From: Chrysaora quinquecirrha
Lineage: Eukaryota; Cnidaria; Scyphozoa; Semaeostomeae; Pelagiidae
DNA length: 64,000 nt
Reading direction: 5' to 3'
Assembly (NCBI GenBank): GCA_014526335.1
Contig: JACTAT010000092.1
Span: 294,056 to 358,055 of the forward strand
A model generated the notes under the pieces. That model was not told where the DNA came from and made no database searches. It saw nothing but the letters and a program-made list of their open reading frames with translations. Every line of letters begins with the position of its first letter. Position 1 is the stretch's first letter. This document shows, piece by piece, positions 40,299-51,030 of the stretch. A program made the position numbers and the translations under genes.

Positions 40299-42066
40299 CT
40301 TTCTGTTGCTGGAGAAACTTCCTTGGGCGTCTGTTGTGGCCTAAGTGGAGGTTCCCCTGATATCAATAAATATGGCCTTTAATCTCTTTAATCATAGGTC
40401 ATAGATCATCGTAGATTTATCCAAATAAATAGAATCTTGAAAAATGGTTTTGAATATTCTTGCCAGGAACAAGATGCACAGAAGTTTACTTCCAAGATAC
40501 CAAAAAGAAAGCCACTATGCTCAATCAGGTCGTGCAACAACGCACGATCGAAATCTTTCGTTTTGACGACTAATTAGACCATGCCTTAGAATCCATACAC
40601 TATAAGGTCATTACGTCAATTGCGTAATGCTTGGAATTTCTTGCATTGACCCCGTCAATATTTCTTCATCTTTTGACGCCAAAATAAAAAAGTTACTAAA
40701 TTACTAACAATCAATTGTAAAATCCGCAAAATCCTGTCTTGCTGCGCTTTAATTCTCGAATCAAATGCTGAATGTGACGTCATAACGACGTAACTGCCTC
40801 TGGCGTATGTGTTACAGTGCAACGACTAACCCAATATCACAGGTGATAAGTGATGGTGCAGGTGCATTAAAATGCTAATTGAATTCACACCTCAAAATGT
40901 CGTTGTCTTGGTGAAAAGAGACGCAATGGAACAAAATTAAAAGGCATTTTTTTACCAATGGGTCATTCCATCCACAGTTCTTCCTGTTATCCTATCTTCG
41001 TTCATTTTATCATTTTCTGTTCTTTTGTTTTTTACCCACGGTTGCCCCTTCAGTCAGAGCGACTGTTTTTCAGACGGCTATCCTTAAAACACGGAATCTG
41101 GTATACCGAATCCGGAACACGGAATCCGGAATGCGGAACGCGGGAAAGCGGAATTCGGAATACGGGAAAATGCTTTCTGGCCATTAAATGTTTTCATAAA
41201 TGGAACACGAATGTCTGTGTTGGTTTTGTGAAAAGCAGCGAGTCAATTTCCTCGTGAAAAATTCAGACAGATAATCAGAAGCAAGGCCATTTATAGATTT
41301 AAAGACCACGGTAGCTTGGTTCATAAAGACGTCAAAAATTCCAAAACATTTAGCAACGTACGGCGATACTTAGCGACAACTAGCAACCTACTGGAACCCA
41401 AGCTCAAAAAACCCACTTTTCTGTAATTCCAGGAAACACGCAAAAGGGCTCACGAGGTGTAGTCACATTGAGAAGAAGGACTGGGGTCGCACTGCTCAGA
41501 CATACCATGCCCTTGGTGGGTAATTCAGTGGCCTCCCCTTTGCTAAGGACAGGAACCCATATCATTTGCCTGTCTTAATATGCAAACTAGGCTTACGACG
41601 TATTAGTGAGGGTCGTTTAGGGGAGTTCCATGTTCTTCCCTTGTTCCCTTCAGAAAATCCCCTTACCCCCTGGAGTTTAGTTTGAAGGTGCTGTGGCGTC
41701 GTGGTGTAATCCAGCTGACTCGTGGTGTCAGAAGCTCAGTGTGGTCAGGGTTCGAGCCCAGTCACGGTAGCGTCACAGCCAGGGTCGAGGTCTCGATTAG
41801 TTAACCTACTACTGAGATCCTAGCGACTGGCGCTAAAACACCATTTCACCTTCACCTTAGTAAGATTGATTGATAGGGAGCATTTTAACTGATCCCTGTT
41901 TCCCGATGTTTCCTTGATAATGATACCCTTTTAATTTTGGCCACTTTCCCTTGTTCCTTTGATACATTTCGCTTGTTCCTATATTCCCAAGAACCCATAA
42001 ACGAGCCCCTTCTGCCTCTTTAGAAGTGCATTCCAGTAACTATGATTCCAGGACATATTTTACTGC
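40299..42066. other. Upstream of malic enzyme; promoter region and repeats
   Basis: The start codon is at 40298. No TATA box or clear initiator was identified. 41080-41165 is a short-unit array of 'cggaat(c)cgga' variants. The rest is non-coding apart from the SINE copy at 41688-41870. Confidence 0.4.
41688..41870 (+). mobile_element. tRNA-derived SINE family 1, best-preserved copy
   Basis: 'gtgctgtggcgtcgtggtgtaatcc' contains the A-box region; GGTTCGAGCCC is a near-perfect B box. The tail reads 'gaggtctcgattagttaacc', 'tagcgactggcgctaaaaca' and 'ccatttcaccttcacctt'. Confidence 0.8.
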
Positions 42067-42070
42067 TTAA

Positions 42071-43101
42071 CCCTTTCATGCATGGTGTGGTCCCACAACA
42101 ACAAATTCATGTCCGCTGCGCAGCCTCTGCGCAGGAGCAGATATTTTCCTTTTATGTCCCTCAGTTTGTTAGACACATGTCAGAAATGCTATTCTGTTGC
42201 TTGGTTACATCTTACGTACGATACATAAAGTATTAGAGTGGATCAAAGTTGGGCCTAAGTGGTCGACGCCATCTTTTTTGCAGTGGGCAACTTCCGTCTT
42301 CCGCCACAATTCAACAGGTACGTATTTCATTCAAATTAAAATTTTAACATACACTACTAATGTTATTTTATCAATACACAGTATTATTTCTTACTTGCAG
42401 CAGCTGCTGCTACTTCAGGGAAGAGTTGCTAATTTGTTGTTGTACAACAACAACATGCATGAATGGAAACTTAGGCCGTGCCTAGGCCATACAAGTTTCC
42501 CATAGTATTTAGCAAAATATGCATCAATAAAGTGCTATTTAGCCTCTAAAAGCAACACAAGGCAATAGTAAACCAGGTATTAGCTTCAATTGTGAATTTC
42601 ACCTTTTTTTATTTTTTTTTCTTAATATTTACATTTTTTCTAGGTCAATGAAAAATTGACATTTGATGGGACAGGAACATTACCAGCATCCTAATGGACA
42701 TTAATGAATGATTTTCTTTGCATTGATACATAATTTTGTATCTAAGTTTAAGTATATATGATATTTTGGCAGATATGTATCAAAAAGTGGGCGTCGGCCA
42801 TGTGTTATGCCCCCTTGAGTTGACTCTTTGTAATTTTTTTTTCTTATTCAGGTTGAAATAAACTTACTTTTGTCTGCTATGAGATTTTTGAGCATTAAAA
42901 GTATGCAAAGTCTAACTTTTGGTTTATCACTATCTTTCCTGTCGCGCGCAGTGTTGTTGTACAACAACAAATTCAAAATGTGTCAAAATGTAAAATTTTT
43001 TCAAATTTTTTTGTTTGATAGATGAATTAGTCCTAAACTGAATATAAATCAAGCCAAAAATATTTTTTCCCTCCAGTAATAAAAATTCATGCATGAAAGG
43101 G
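42071..43101. mobile_element. piggyBac-like non-autonomous element at TTAA
   Basis: Left end CCCTTTCATGCATG and right end CATGCATGAAAGGG, each bounded by TTAA (42067-42070, 43102-43105). TTAA duplications with CCC-starting termini are the hallmark of piggyBac. The 1031-bp body has no transposase. It has three internal TTGTTGTACAACAA-type palindromes (about 42100, 42440 and 42955). Confidence 0.82.
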
Positions 43102-43353
43102 TTAACTCATTTGGTAGGCAACTTATGGAAAAATCTATCCTAGTGTTCGCCATTCATGACAACATATTTGAATATCGCAAAAGCTCTATAGCACCTCTCT
43201 CTTAAAGGCCCCTGTATAAATCCCCCTTTTTCAACTGCAAATTTGAAATAAACCACCTCTCTATTAACCCCCTGTTTTGACTTGGCCAATCCGCAATAAG
43301 AGTAAACGTATACTAAAGATTAACTTTACATACATTTTGTAAATTTATTCCAG

Positions 43354-43696
43354 CAGTTGGAGACGAGGAGACTGGTAACAAGAACGCTAATACCCACAAT
43401 CCTTTGCGAAAAGGTGAAAACTCAATGCTGATGCAACTTGCAGAGATAACACAATACCAGCAAGGAAGCCATTACAGTGCGGATGACGACGGAAGCCAGA
43501 AACTCCAACACAAATATGAATATCTTAGGTATCTGGAGACGGTTCGTGTTGTAGAAACATCGAAGCAACAAGACGAGGGAAGAAAAGAATTATTGGATAA
43601 CAACAACAACTGCAGCAACAACAACAACAAGAACTGTAGCAACAACAACCACAACACAATTAGCAACAACAACAACAGTAACAACGGCAACAGCAG
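43354..43696 (+). CDS. Possible internal exon with Asn-rich tail, unknown protein
   Basis: An open frame sits between a T-rich acceptor (tttattccag at 43344-43353) and a consensus donor CAG|GTAAGT at 43697. It encodes an acidic segment (VGDEETGNKNANTHNPLRKG) and a Q/E-rich helix with LQHKYEYLRYLETVRVVE. About 40 residues made mostly of Asn with Ser/Cys follow, arising from an (AAC)n microsatellite. No homologue recognised. The splice signals and codon-like first 75 residues argue for coding; the isolation and the repeat tail argue against. The opposite-strand poly-Leu ORF is a shadow. Confidence 0.4.
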
Positions 43697-45879
43697 GTAA
43701 GTTATCATCCCAAAAAGAGCAAAAACTTTGAGTCGAAAAAAAATGCAGAATGGAAAGGGTTGAAGAAGTGTCCTTCCTCCATCAATAAGCATCCCCTTTC
43801 ATAGTAAGGTGCGGGTTAGGTTGGTCTCTTCTGAGACGCAAGGGTATATACCTACAAGCTCTTGATGGAAAAATCAAGAGGCATTTAATTAAGAGACAAA
43901 TCATTTCAGTGCTTGCTAAATCCTTCTCCTCAATACAGGAGCAATTGTTTGAAAATTTATTGATAAACCAACGTTTTGATGAAAACTATGCTTCGCAGCT
44001 ACTAGCAGAAGTCCAGAAGATGTCTCTTGCTTCTTCACATCGAGAGTGTGCGGGAACAACCTGATGGGCAGCTCCATCCAAAGGAGGAATTTATTCGAAG
44101 GATGGTGCTTATTCGAGGAAATCTGGTATTAGATTATTTATGAACTTTCAAATAAGCACCTCCCCTATGAGATAAGAATGGTTTTCAAGAAAGTGCCTAG
44201 GGCGTTTAATCAACGAGATAAGGCAACTTGTCTGTACAAGAGAATTTAGTCATAGTTACATCAGACAAATTAAATATCTTTCCTTTTGCTTCTGGCGTAT
44301 TGAAACTTCTGCTTTTTGAACGAACGTGTCGCGCTTTTTACCAACTGACTTTGACGAGACAGATGCGTGTCGCAGAGGTTGCTGAGCGAACAGGCGGCTG
44401 TGCAGCGCAGTTCCAAATAGAACTAGCTTGCCCAGCACATCCGTACTCATTTTGGAACGGTTCTGTTTAAACGTTGTAGCAGGTCCCGAATCACCGCTTG
44501 TCATGACAGGCCTTTGATATTTATTGAGGCTACGTCTCGGAAGAGATCTGTCTCTAATCACCGGGCAAAGATCTCTGGTCATCGGATTTTATCGCTTGAG
44601 TCGAATCTGCTAGACGCTCTGAACAACCCAGCTTTCTCGATATTTATTCCAAACTTTTTGCGAGATTTAGTACCAAATCGGCTGCCGAATAGGGCTCGTA
44701 TATTTTGCTGTGACGATGCAACGAACCAGCCTCGTTTCAACGGGGGCCAACTTTTCGTTCCCGCCAGTCCCAGAAAAAGTCCTTAATATATTATGATTCC
44801 CAGTTTGAGGTATCTGGGTTTGGTGTAATCTCAGGCTGGTGAGCGATAACTGGGACTCATTGGACTCAGGTAATAAGTCTAAATCCAGAGCAAATAAATA
44901 ACTCATGCTGCTACAATATTTTCTCTGCCTGTTAAGTTTTTCTGCAAGCTTGCACAACTGTATTCGTTTTAGAATCGCGATTTGTTATGGAATTGCAGAC
45001 GTTTAAGCGACCCTTTGCTGATTTTCGCAATGAAATAAAACTTCAGAATTGCGATAAACATCGGAAACATTTTCGAACGAACTCTTTCTGTGTTCTGTTA
45101 CCACTTGGACTCTTCAATTAATTTTAATTGATCTTCCCGCCGAAAACTGACTGGTGTTTAAAACACAACGCCAGTTCAGCTTCTCTTTCTGATTGGTGCA
45201 TTTTGAGCCGCATCTTGGTATAATTCCTCCTTCGTTTATTGTTTCGGTGTGTTTCTGACGTTCATACTGTACTGTAAGGAGTGTCAGACGAAAAAAAGCC
45301 TTTAAGTATGCTGGAAAATGTTTCCGCTGTTTAGCGCAATTCAGAAATAAAACTAGATGAGAATAGAGAAATGGCTTTACGTTTAACACTGTCAAACTAC
45401 TATGCCTTGAAGTGCCAAATCACCTGATTATGCTTGATATATTTCGGTGTACCTACGTGCAAGAGAAAGGGAAACTTTCTGCAGGTCAAATAATGTGATA
45501 AACCCAGTTTCAATATTTATCTGATGGTTTTGATCTATTTGTTGCTGATAAGAGAAATGTGAAATCCGAATAGAGAATATGGCAAACAAGGGTTTAAAAC
45601 TTTGAGATAAATCACGAGAGTCAAGTGCTGTAGCAATAACATCATGGACTAGCAGCTAAGTACAAAAGCCCGTCTGCTCACTAAGCAGTCTCGTTTCATT
45701 TTCGTTCCGCGCGCCCAAATCACAAGAGAGGCCAATGCAAAGTTCGTTTGGATGGGGTAATGGCCTCGTTAGCCATCATCTGTCTCATGCAATCGCCAAT
45801 CTCTCTGTGATATCGCGAATATTGCTTCTACAATTTAGCTATCGTAACGTTTTAACCATCCGGCTAATGTCTGTGCAGT
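43697..45879. other. No gene seen; scattered repeats
   Basis: 44500-44590 resembles the hairpin arm at 62693-62818 ('catgacaggcctttgatattta', 'ggaagagatctgtctc', 'accgggcaa'). 45245-45310 is a copy of the 'gtttctgacgtt' repeat. Confidence 0.45.
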
Positions 45880-46290
45880 ACAGTGGAGGATACCCAGGAC
45901 AGTGGAGGGATGTCATCAGTATAGTGAAGGAATGTCATCAGTACTGTGGAGGGATATCATCGGTACATTGGAGGGATATCATCAGTACGGTGGGGTGGGG
46001 CGATATCATAAATAAAGCGGAGAGATATCATCAGTACAGTGGGGGATATCCAGTACAGTTGAGGGATATCATCAATACAGTGGGGGATGTTCAGTACAGT
46101 GGAGGGATAACATCAGTACAGTGGAGGGATATCATCAGTACAGTGGAGGGATATCATCAGCACAGTCGAGGGATATCATCAGTACAGTAAAGTCAGTATA
46201 GAAAATCCTCCACCCTACTGATGATATCCCTCCACTGTACTGATGATATCCCTCCATTGCACTGAATATCCCCCACTATACTGCACAGAC
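45880..46290. repeat. 22-bp minisatellite with an inverted continuation
   Basis: At least eight copies of 'gtacagtggagggatatcatca' run to about 46185. The same unit then appears inverted ('tgatgatatccctccactgtac') at 46210-46290, giving a fold-back. The ORF over it is a translation of the array. Confidence 0.85.
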
Positions 46291-46852
46291 ACACATTACC
46301 CGGGGTGTTAATGAATAGTCAAGAAACTTTTGTTGGTGGAAACTGGCATTTAGACCTTTGCTTTGAAAAATAGTTTAAAACGCCTTCTTGTACATCCCAG
46401 ACCATACGACGCTTTTAAGCTTAAATCTTGACTTACACAAAGCCATGGGTGCCTAGAATCTGCTTAGTATAAATACCCTGGGCACCCTATACCAAACAAA
46501 ATCCGATTTCATTTAACTTAAGGGTCCAGTTTCTCAGAACAGTACTCAATCTCAGCTACCGTAAAAGAATCCATTGTATTCGAGAATCTTCTAGCAGGGT
46601 GTCCAGGGATAAAAATAATGGCATTTTTGTTCTGAACAGAAAAGCATTTAAAAGAGACTGAGAATTGATTTTTCAAACAACGGGTGTCCATATTATTAAA
46701 TATTTATGAGCAGGCTCGGTGAAATTGATATTAGGAGAGTTTTAGTCCAGTTCCTTAAACGAAAGAAACAATAACCGTATGACTTCGAATTAAAGGCTTC
46801 TTCTTTTAAACACCCCTCGAGTGAACGCCCAATCTAAAACTTGAATAAACCT

Positions 46853-47406
46853 TTTCAAAGAGGTCTAGGTCCGCGCCAACATTTTTCTGGAAGATGGCGG
46901 ACATCTTGAGTAAGGAAATCCGTTCCGCGTGCAACGAGCTGTATAGACCTTTTCAAAGACGCCTGGGTCGGGCGCAAAGTTTTCTGGAGAATGATAGATA
47001 ATTCCAGTAAGGGAATCCTCTCCGCGTGCAACGAGCTGTATTGCGGTCGCTTAGGAGACTAAGTGCAGCAAATTTTGCTGTAAATTCACGTTTAATGGAG
47101 TAAAAGTGAAAGAAAGGATCCAAGGCACGTCGTATCTGCTCAAGGAAGCATCTAACGAAGTATTTTCCTCATTTTAGCATCTTGCATCTTGTTTCCCAAG
47201 TTTCTGCAGATATTTACAACATTTATTGCCGCAGATTCCTTTTCTCTTTTTGACTTCCATTATTCGTGGATTTGAAGAAAAATTTGCTGCTCTATCGTTC
47301 CTAAAGCGACCGCTATACAGGTCGTTGCACGCAGAGAGCATTCTCTTAATCAAGATGTCCACCATCTTCCAGAAATAAGTTGCGCCTACCCAGACCTCTT
47401 TATAAC
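46853..47406. mobile_element. MITE family M1, one complete copy plus an adjoining half copy
   Basis: 46853-46940 is a left half ('ccttttcaaagaggtctagg' ... 'ctggaagatggcggacatcttg'). 46945-47406 is a complete element with inverted ends ('agaccttttcaaagacgcctggg' ... 'cccagacctcttt'). Same family as 4879-5370. Confidence 0.68.
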
Positions 47407-47954
47407 CCAAGGCCTGCTCGATTCAGGGAGTCGCTCGTTCGAGGAAAGACGCAAAATTTATCTTCTGTGAGAAATGCCGTACATGTACATAAATGTGGTT
47501 CTATACTTCATGTAATGTAAGACAAGCTTCTTATAACCTAACCTCACAAAAGTCAGAATAACTAACGATAAACTTAATAATACATTAAAGATGTTATCAG
47601 TAATTGGCAAGACTATATCTAGATCTTACCACTGATTGGTTGAGACAGTGATGAGCTATCAATCAAGGTGTGCACAGCTTGTGTTTTGTATTTAGCGGCC
47701 GAGCAATCCGATTGGCTGGATTATGAATAGGATTTACTTATACCAGCTAGTAAAGATATGGGCGTGAAAATACGGGGGTATCTACACGAGGAATTATTTT
47801 TGTACTTCGGTTGGTTAATATTGTTTGAAAAAAGTTGAAAAATCATTCGAAATAATCTATATGAAGAATTCAGGAAACTGGGAACGAAAACGATAAGCTC
47901 TACATCCCTCTACATATAAACGAGCAATTTTTTGAATAATTGAGGCTAGTGAAG

Positions 47955-48712
47955 TACAGCATAGTATAGTATAGTATAGTATCGTATAGTATAGTATAGT
48001 ATAGTATAGTATCGTATAGTATAGTATAGTATAGTATAGTATAGTATAGTATAGTAAAGTATAGTATAGTATTGTATTAGTACAGTATAATATACTGTGG
48101 TATAGTATAGTATAGTATAGTATAGTATAGTATAGTATAGTAATAGTACACTTTGGTATAGTATAGTATAGTATAGTATAGTATAGTATAGTATAGTAAA
48201 GTAGAGTATAGTATAGTATAGTATAGAACAGTATAGTATAGTATAGTATAGTATAGTATAGTACAGTATAGTATAGTATAGTATAGTATAGTATAGTATA
48301 GTATATAGTATAGTATAGTATAGTATAGTATAGTATAGTATAGTATAGTATAGTATAGTATAGTATAGTATAGTATAGTATAGTATAGTATAGTATAGTA
48401 TATAGTATAGTATAGTATAGTATAGTATAGTATAGTATAATATAGTATAGTATAGTATAGTATAGTATAGTATAGTATAGTATAGTATAGTATAGCATAG
48501 TATAGTATAGTATAGTATAGTATAGTATAGCATAGCATAGTATAGTATAGTATAGTATAGCATAGTATAGCATAGCATACAATAGTACAGTATAGTATAG
48601 TATAGTATAGTATAGTATAGTATAGTATAGTATAGTATAGCATAGTATAGCATAGCATACAATAGTACAGTACAGTATAGTATAGTATAGTATAGTAAAG
48701 TATAGTATAAAG
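47955..48712. repeat. (TATAG)n pentanucleotide array
   Basis: About 750 bases of near-perfect TATAG with occasional tatat, catag, acagt and attgt variants. Because 5 and 3 are coprime, all three minus frames are open (repeating Y-T-I-L-Y), so the long ORFs here are not genes. 47407-47954 holds no recognisable gene. Confidence 0.97.
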
Positions 48713-48964
48713 TTCTGCCTGCCATGGCTTGACTAATGGATGCCCTTTGTTAGCTAAGTCAAAATATATTTAATCAGCTTCTGTTTTAGGAGGCCTGCCT
48801 ACTATGCAATTATTAGCAATTTTAAAAATTAAAGAGTTACTCAGGCTTGATGTCTTACATAAGAAGCAAACTTTTTTGTTACAAGAAAACAACTATTGTT
48901 TGATAATCAAAATATTATGTTCAGATGTAATTAATGCACATTTGTTGTCTGCTATTTAGCAGCC

Positions 48965-50720
48965 CAGTATGTAACGTACACGCCTTTCATTTTATAAAGA
49001 ATCTAGCTCGAGGTCTAGTTCTTTAAGTTCCATATTTTTGGTCCTCTTTTAATTGAATCGTAGTAGCAAAGGTTCCTTGATAGTTCCTCATCTTTAACTG
49101 CATATTAAGCACCATTACTTTTTTAAAGAGACACTTGTATGCGAGCAAAGTTTGAAACTACTCAACGAAACATTTCACACAAGCGTAGCATACAATTCAT
49201 GTGAGTTTGACAGCAAATGTATGGAATCGGCTTCCTAATTCTTGATTGTTTGCAATGATCAACAAGTTCAAAATTGAAACATGCCTTTATGGAAATTCAG
49301 ACCTTGATTTCGTAACTTTAGGCATGTCACACAGCTATACAAATTTCAATTTTAAAATACATAATTCTATAGAAACCATCTGTAGTCGTGTACGCGTATC
49401 GAAACGACACGTATCAAATATAAATATTATTGAGACTGGCTGCGACAATTCTAAAGAAAACAATCGAATAACCTGGTACTTGTAGGCAACCCCCCGTCTC
49501 TGGAACAATAAAACACCCCGAAAACAGGTGTTATTCAATCCAGCTTTCTCGAGCCATAAAAGAGCATTCGTTTCTAAGTCTTCATGCTTACAACGCGCAG
49601 ACAGAGCCGTGATCAACAAGGCGGTGCTGTCCAGAGGGAGACTAGAATCTAGTTGACCTCTGCGCGTTCTTGCGTGCGAATCCGCAGGCAGAGCGCGGGC
49701 GCATAATTTTTGCGTGTTCAGGGGAGGACCTGCGTTTACGCTGTGACCTTCCCGTCAAAAAGTTCAAAACAAAAACAATGTTTGTATGTAATTTTTTACA
49801 CTTGTAGCCTTAAGCAACAATTAAGCTGCTTGCAGCCACTCTAAGCCAAACTAAGTTGGCTTTGAGTTCAAACAGGCTTAGCCAATATTTCATCTAAGGG
49901 CCCACACTTCCACTCCGCCCGAATCTCCAAACCTTAGCGCAAAACTGCAAAAATCTTAAGATTTTGCTACCTGCTCAAACTGTGGGCTCAACTTGTGGGT
50001 TCTTGAATTCTCCAAACATCAGTCCGATTTTGAAATCAAACCCCTTATAAGAGGATCACAACTTAAAAGAGAACTCGAAAAATTAACCTTATTTGAAACA
50101 AAATGGTGTTAAAATCGGGCCGAAGGTGTTCTTAGTACACTTACAAGTAATGACAAGGCCTAGCAAGTCTTATTACTGTGACATTTCGCTCATTTTAACT
50201 CATAATGTAGTGTCTGTGTCTACATTATAAGTGGGTTGGTTTGTAAAAGATAGGCAGAACATCCCCGTTCTTCCATAAGTCGGGGGATAGATTCGCTAAC
50301 TCTATCTTCCAAACGGCTTCACAAACTTGGCAAAGACCGGTTTTTCTAAATGGTTGACTTAAGACAAATTCAACAGCAAGTATGGAGATTCGTTTCTCTG
50401 CGATTTTTTTAATTAATAAGCATTGGGAAGAAAGCCAGCAAAGCCAGCAGCGACGCGTCTGCCTAAAACGAGAGTTCTGCGGGTAGATGATCTTTATAGA
50501 TTACTTAAGATAGCTTGGAAAATAGGAGCATCTGAGTTTTATACGAAACAGATATACGCCTTTCATTTTATAAAGAACCTAACTCAAGTTCTAGTTCCTA
50601 AAGTTCCTTATTTCTGGACCTCAAGGAAACATTTGATACCCAAAATTTATCCGAGTTTTGACTGCAAATAAATGGAATCGGCTTCCTAATTCTTGATTGT
50701 TTGCAGTGATAAACTTAAAG
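48965..50720. repeat. Diverged direct duplication
   Basis: Blocks 'cgcctttcattttataaagaa.cta.ctc.ag.tctagttc' and 'aatggaatcggcttcctaattcttgattgtttgca.tgat' occur at 48980-49260 and again at 50558-50710. The ORF at 50423-50671 overlaps the second copy and has no recognised homologue. The interval between holds no clear gene. Confidence 0.6.
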
Positions 50721-50875
50721 ATGTTCGAAATTCAAAAGTTCATTAGCGATTGTATATTCAGTTATATAAGTTCTTTAAATTTTTCGAACTTTCTACATGT
50801 AGGTTCGAGTAAGCTATTACTGTAATGCTAGTTTTATTAAGAGCAACGTAACTGTAATGTAGCTGACTTTCAGAG

Positions 50876-51024
50876 ACCAGGACGTAAATAAGTATATGGA
50901 TTATAAAAAATATGAGGAAATTAGAACAATCAAAGATACGATAATACTGGGGCGTACCAGGACGTAAATAAGTATATGGATTAAAAAAATATGAGGAAAT
51001 TAGAACAATCAAAGATACGATAAT
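50876..51024. repeat. 80-bp tandem duplication
   Basis: 'ccaggacgtaaataagtata' starts at 50878 and again at 50958. The next ~60 bases are the same apart from a one- or two-base difference in an A run. Confidence 0.85.
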
Positions 51025-51030
51025 TATGCA

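Noticed and set aside
43472..43792. Minus-strand ORF with poly-leucine
   Set aside because: Shadow of the (AAC)n microsatellite in the plus-strand exon candidate; no splice or start context.
45735..46190. 151-codon ORF with repeated YSGGYP/RDIIST segments
   Set aside because: Translation of the 22-bp minisatellite; the period is not a multiple of three and the frame persists only by chance variants.
47857..48725. Three overlapping minus-strand ORFs of 190-260 codons
   Set aside because: They are translations of the TATAG pentanucleotide; every frame reads the same Y-T-I-L-Y pattern.
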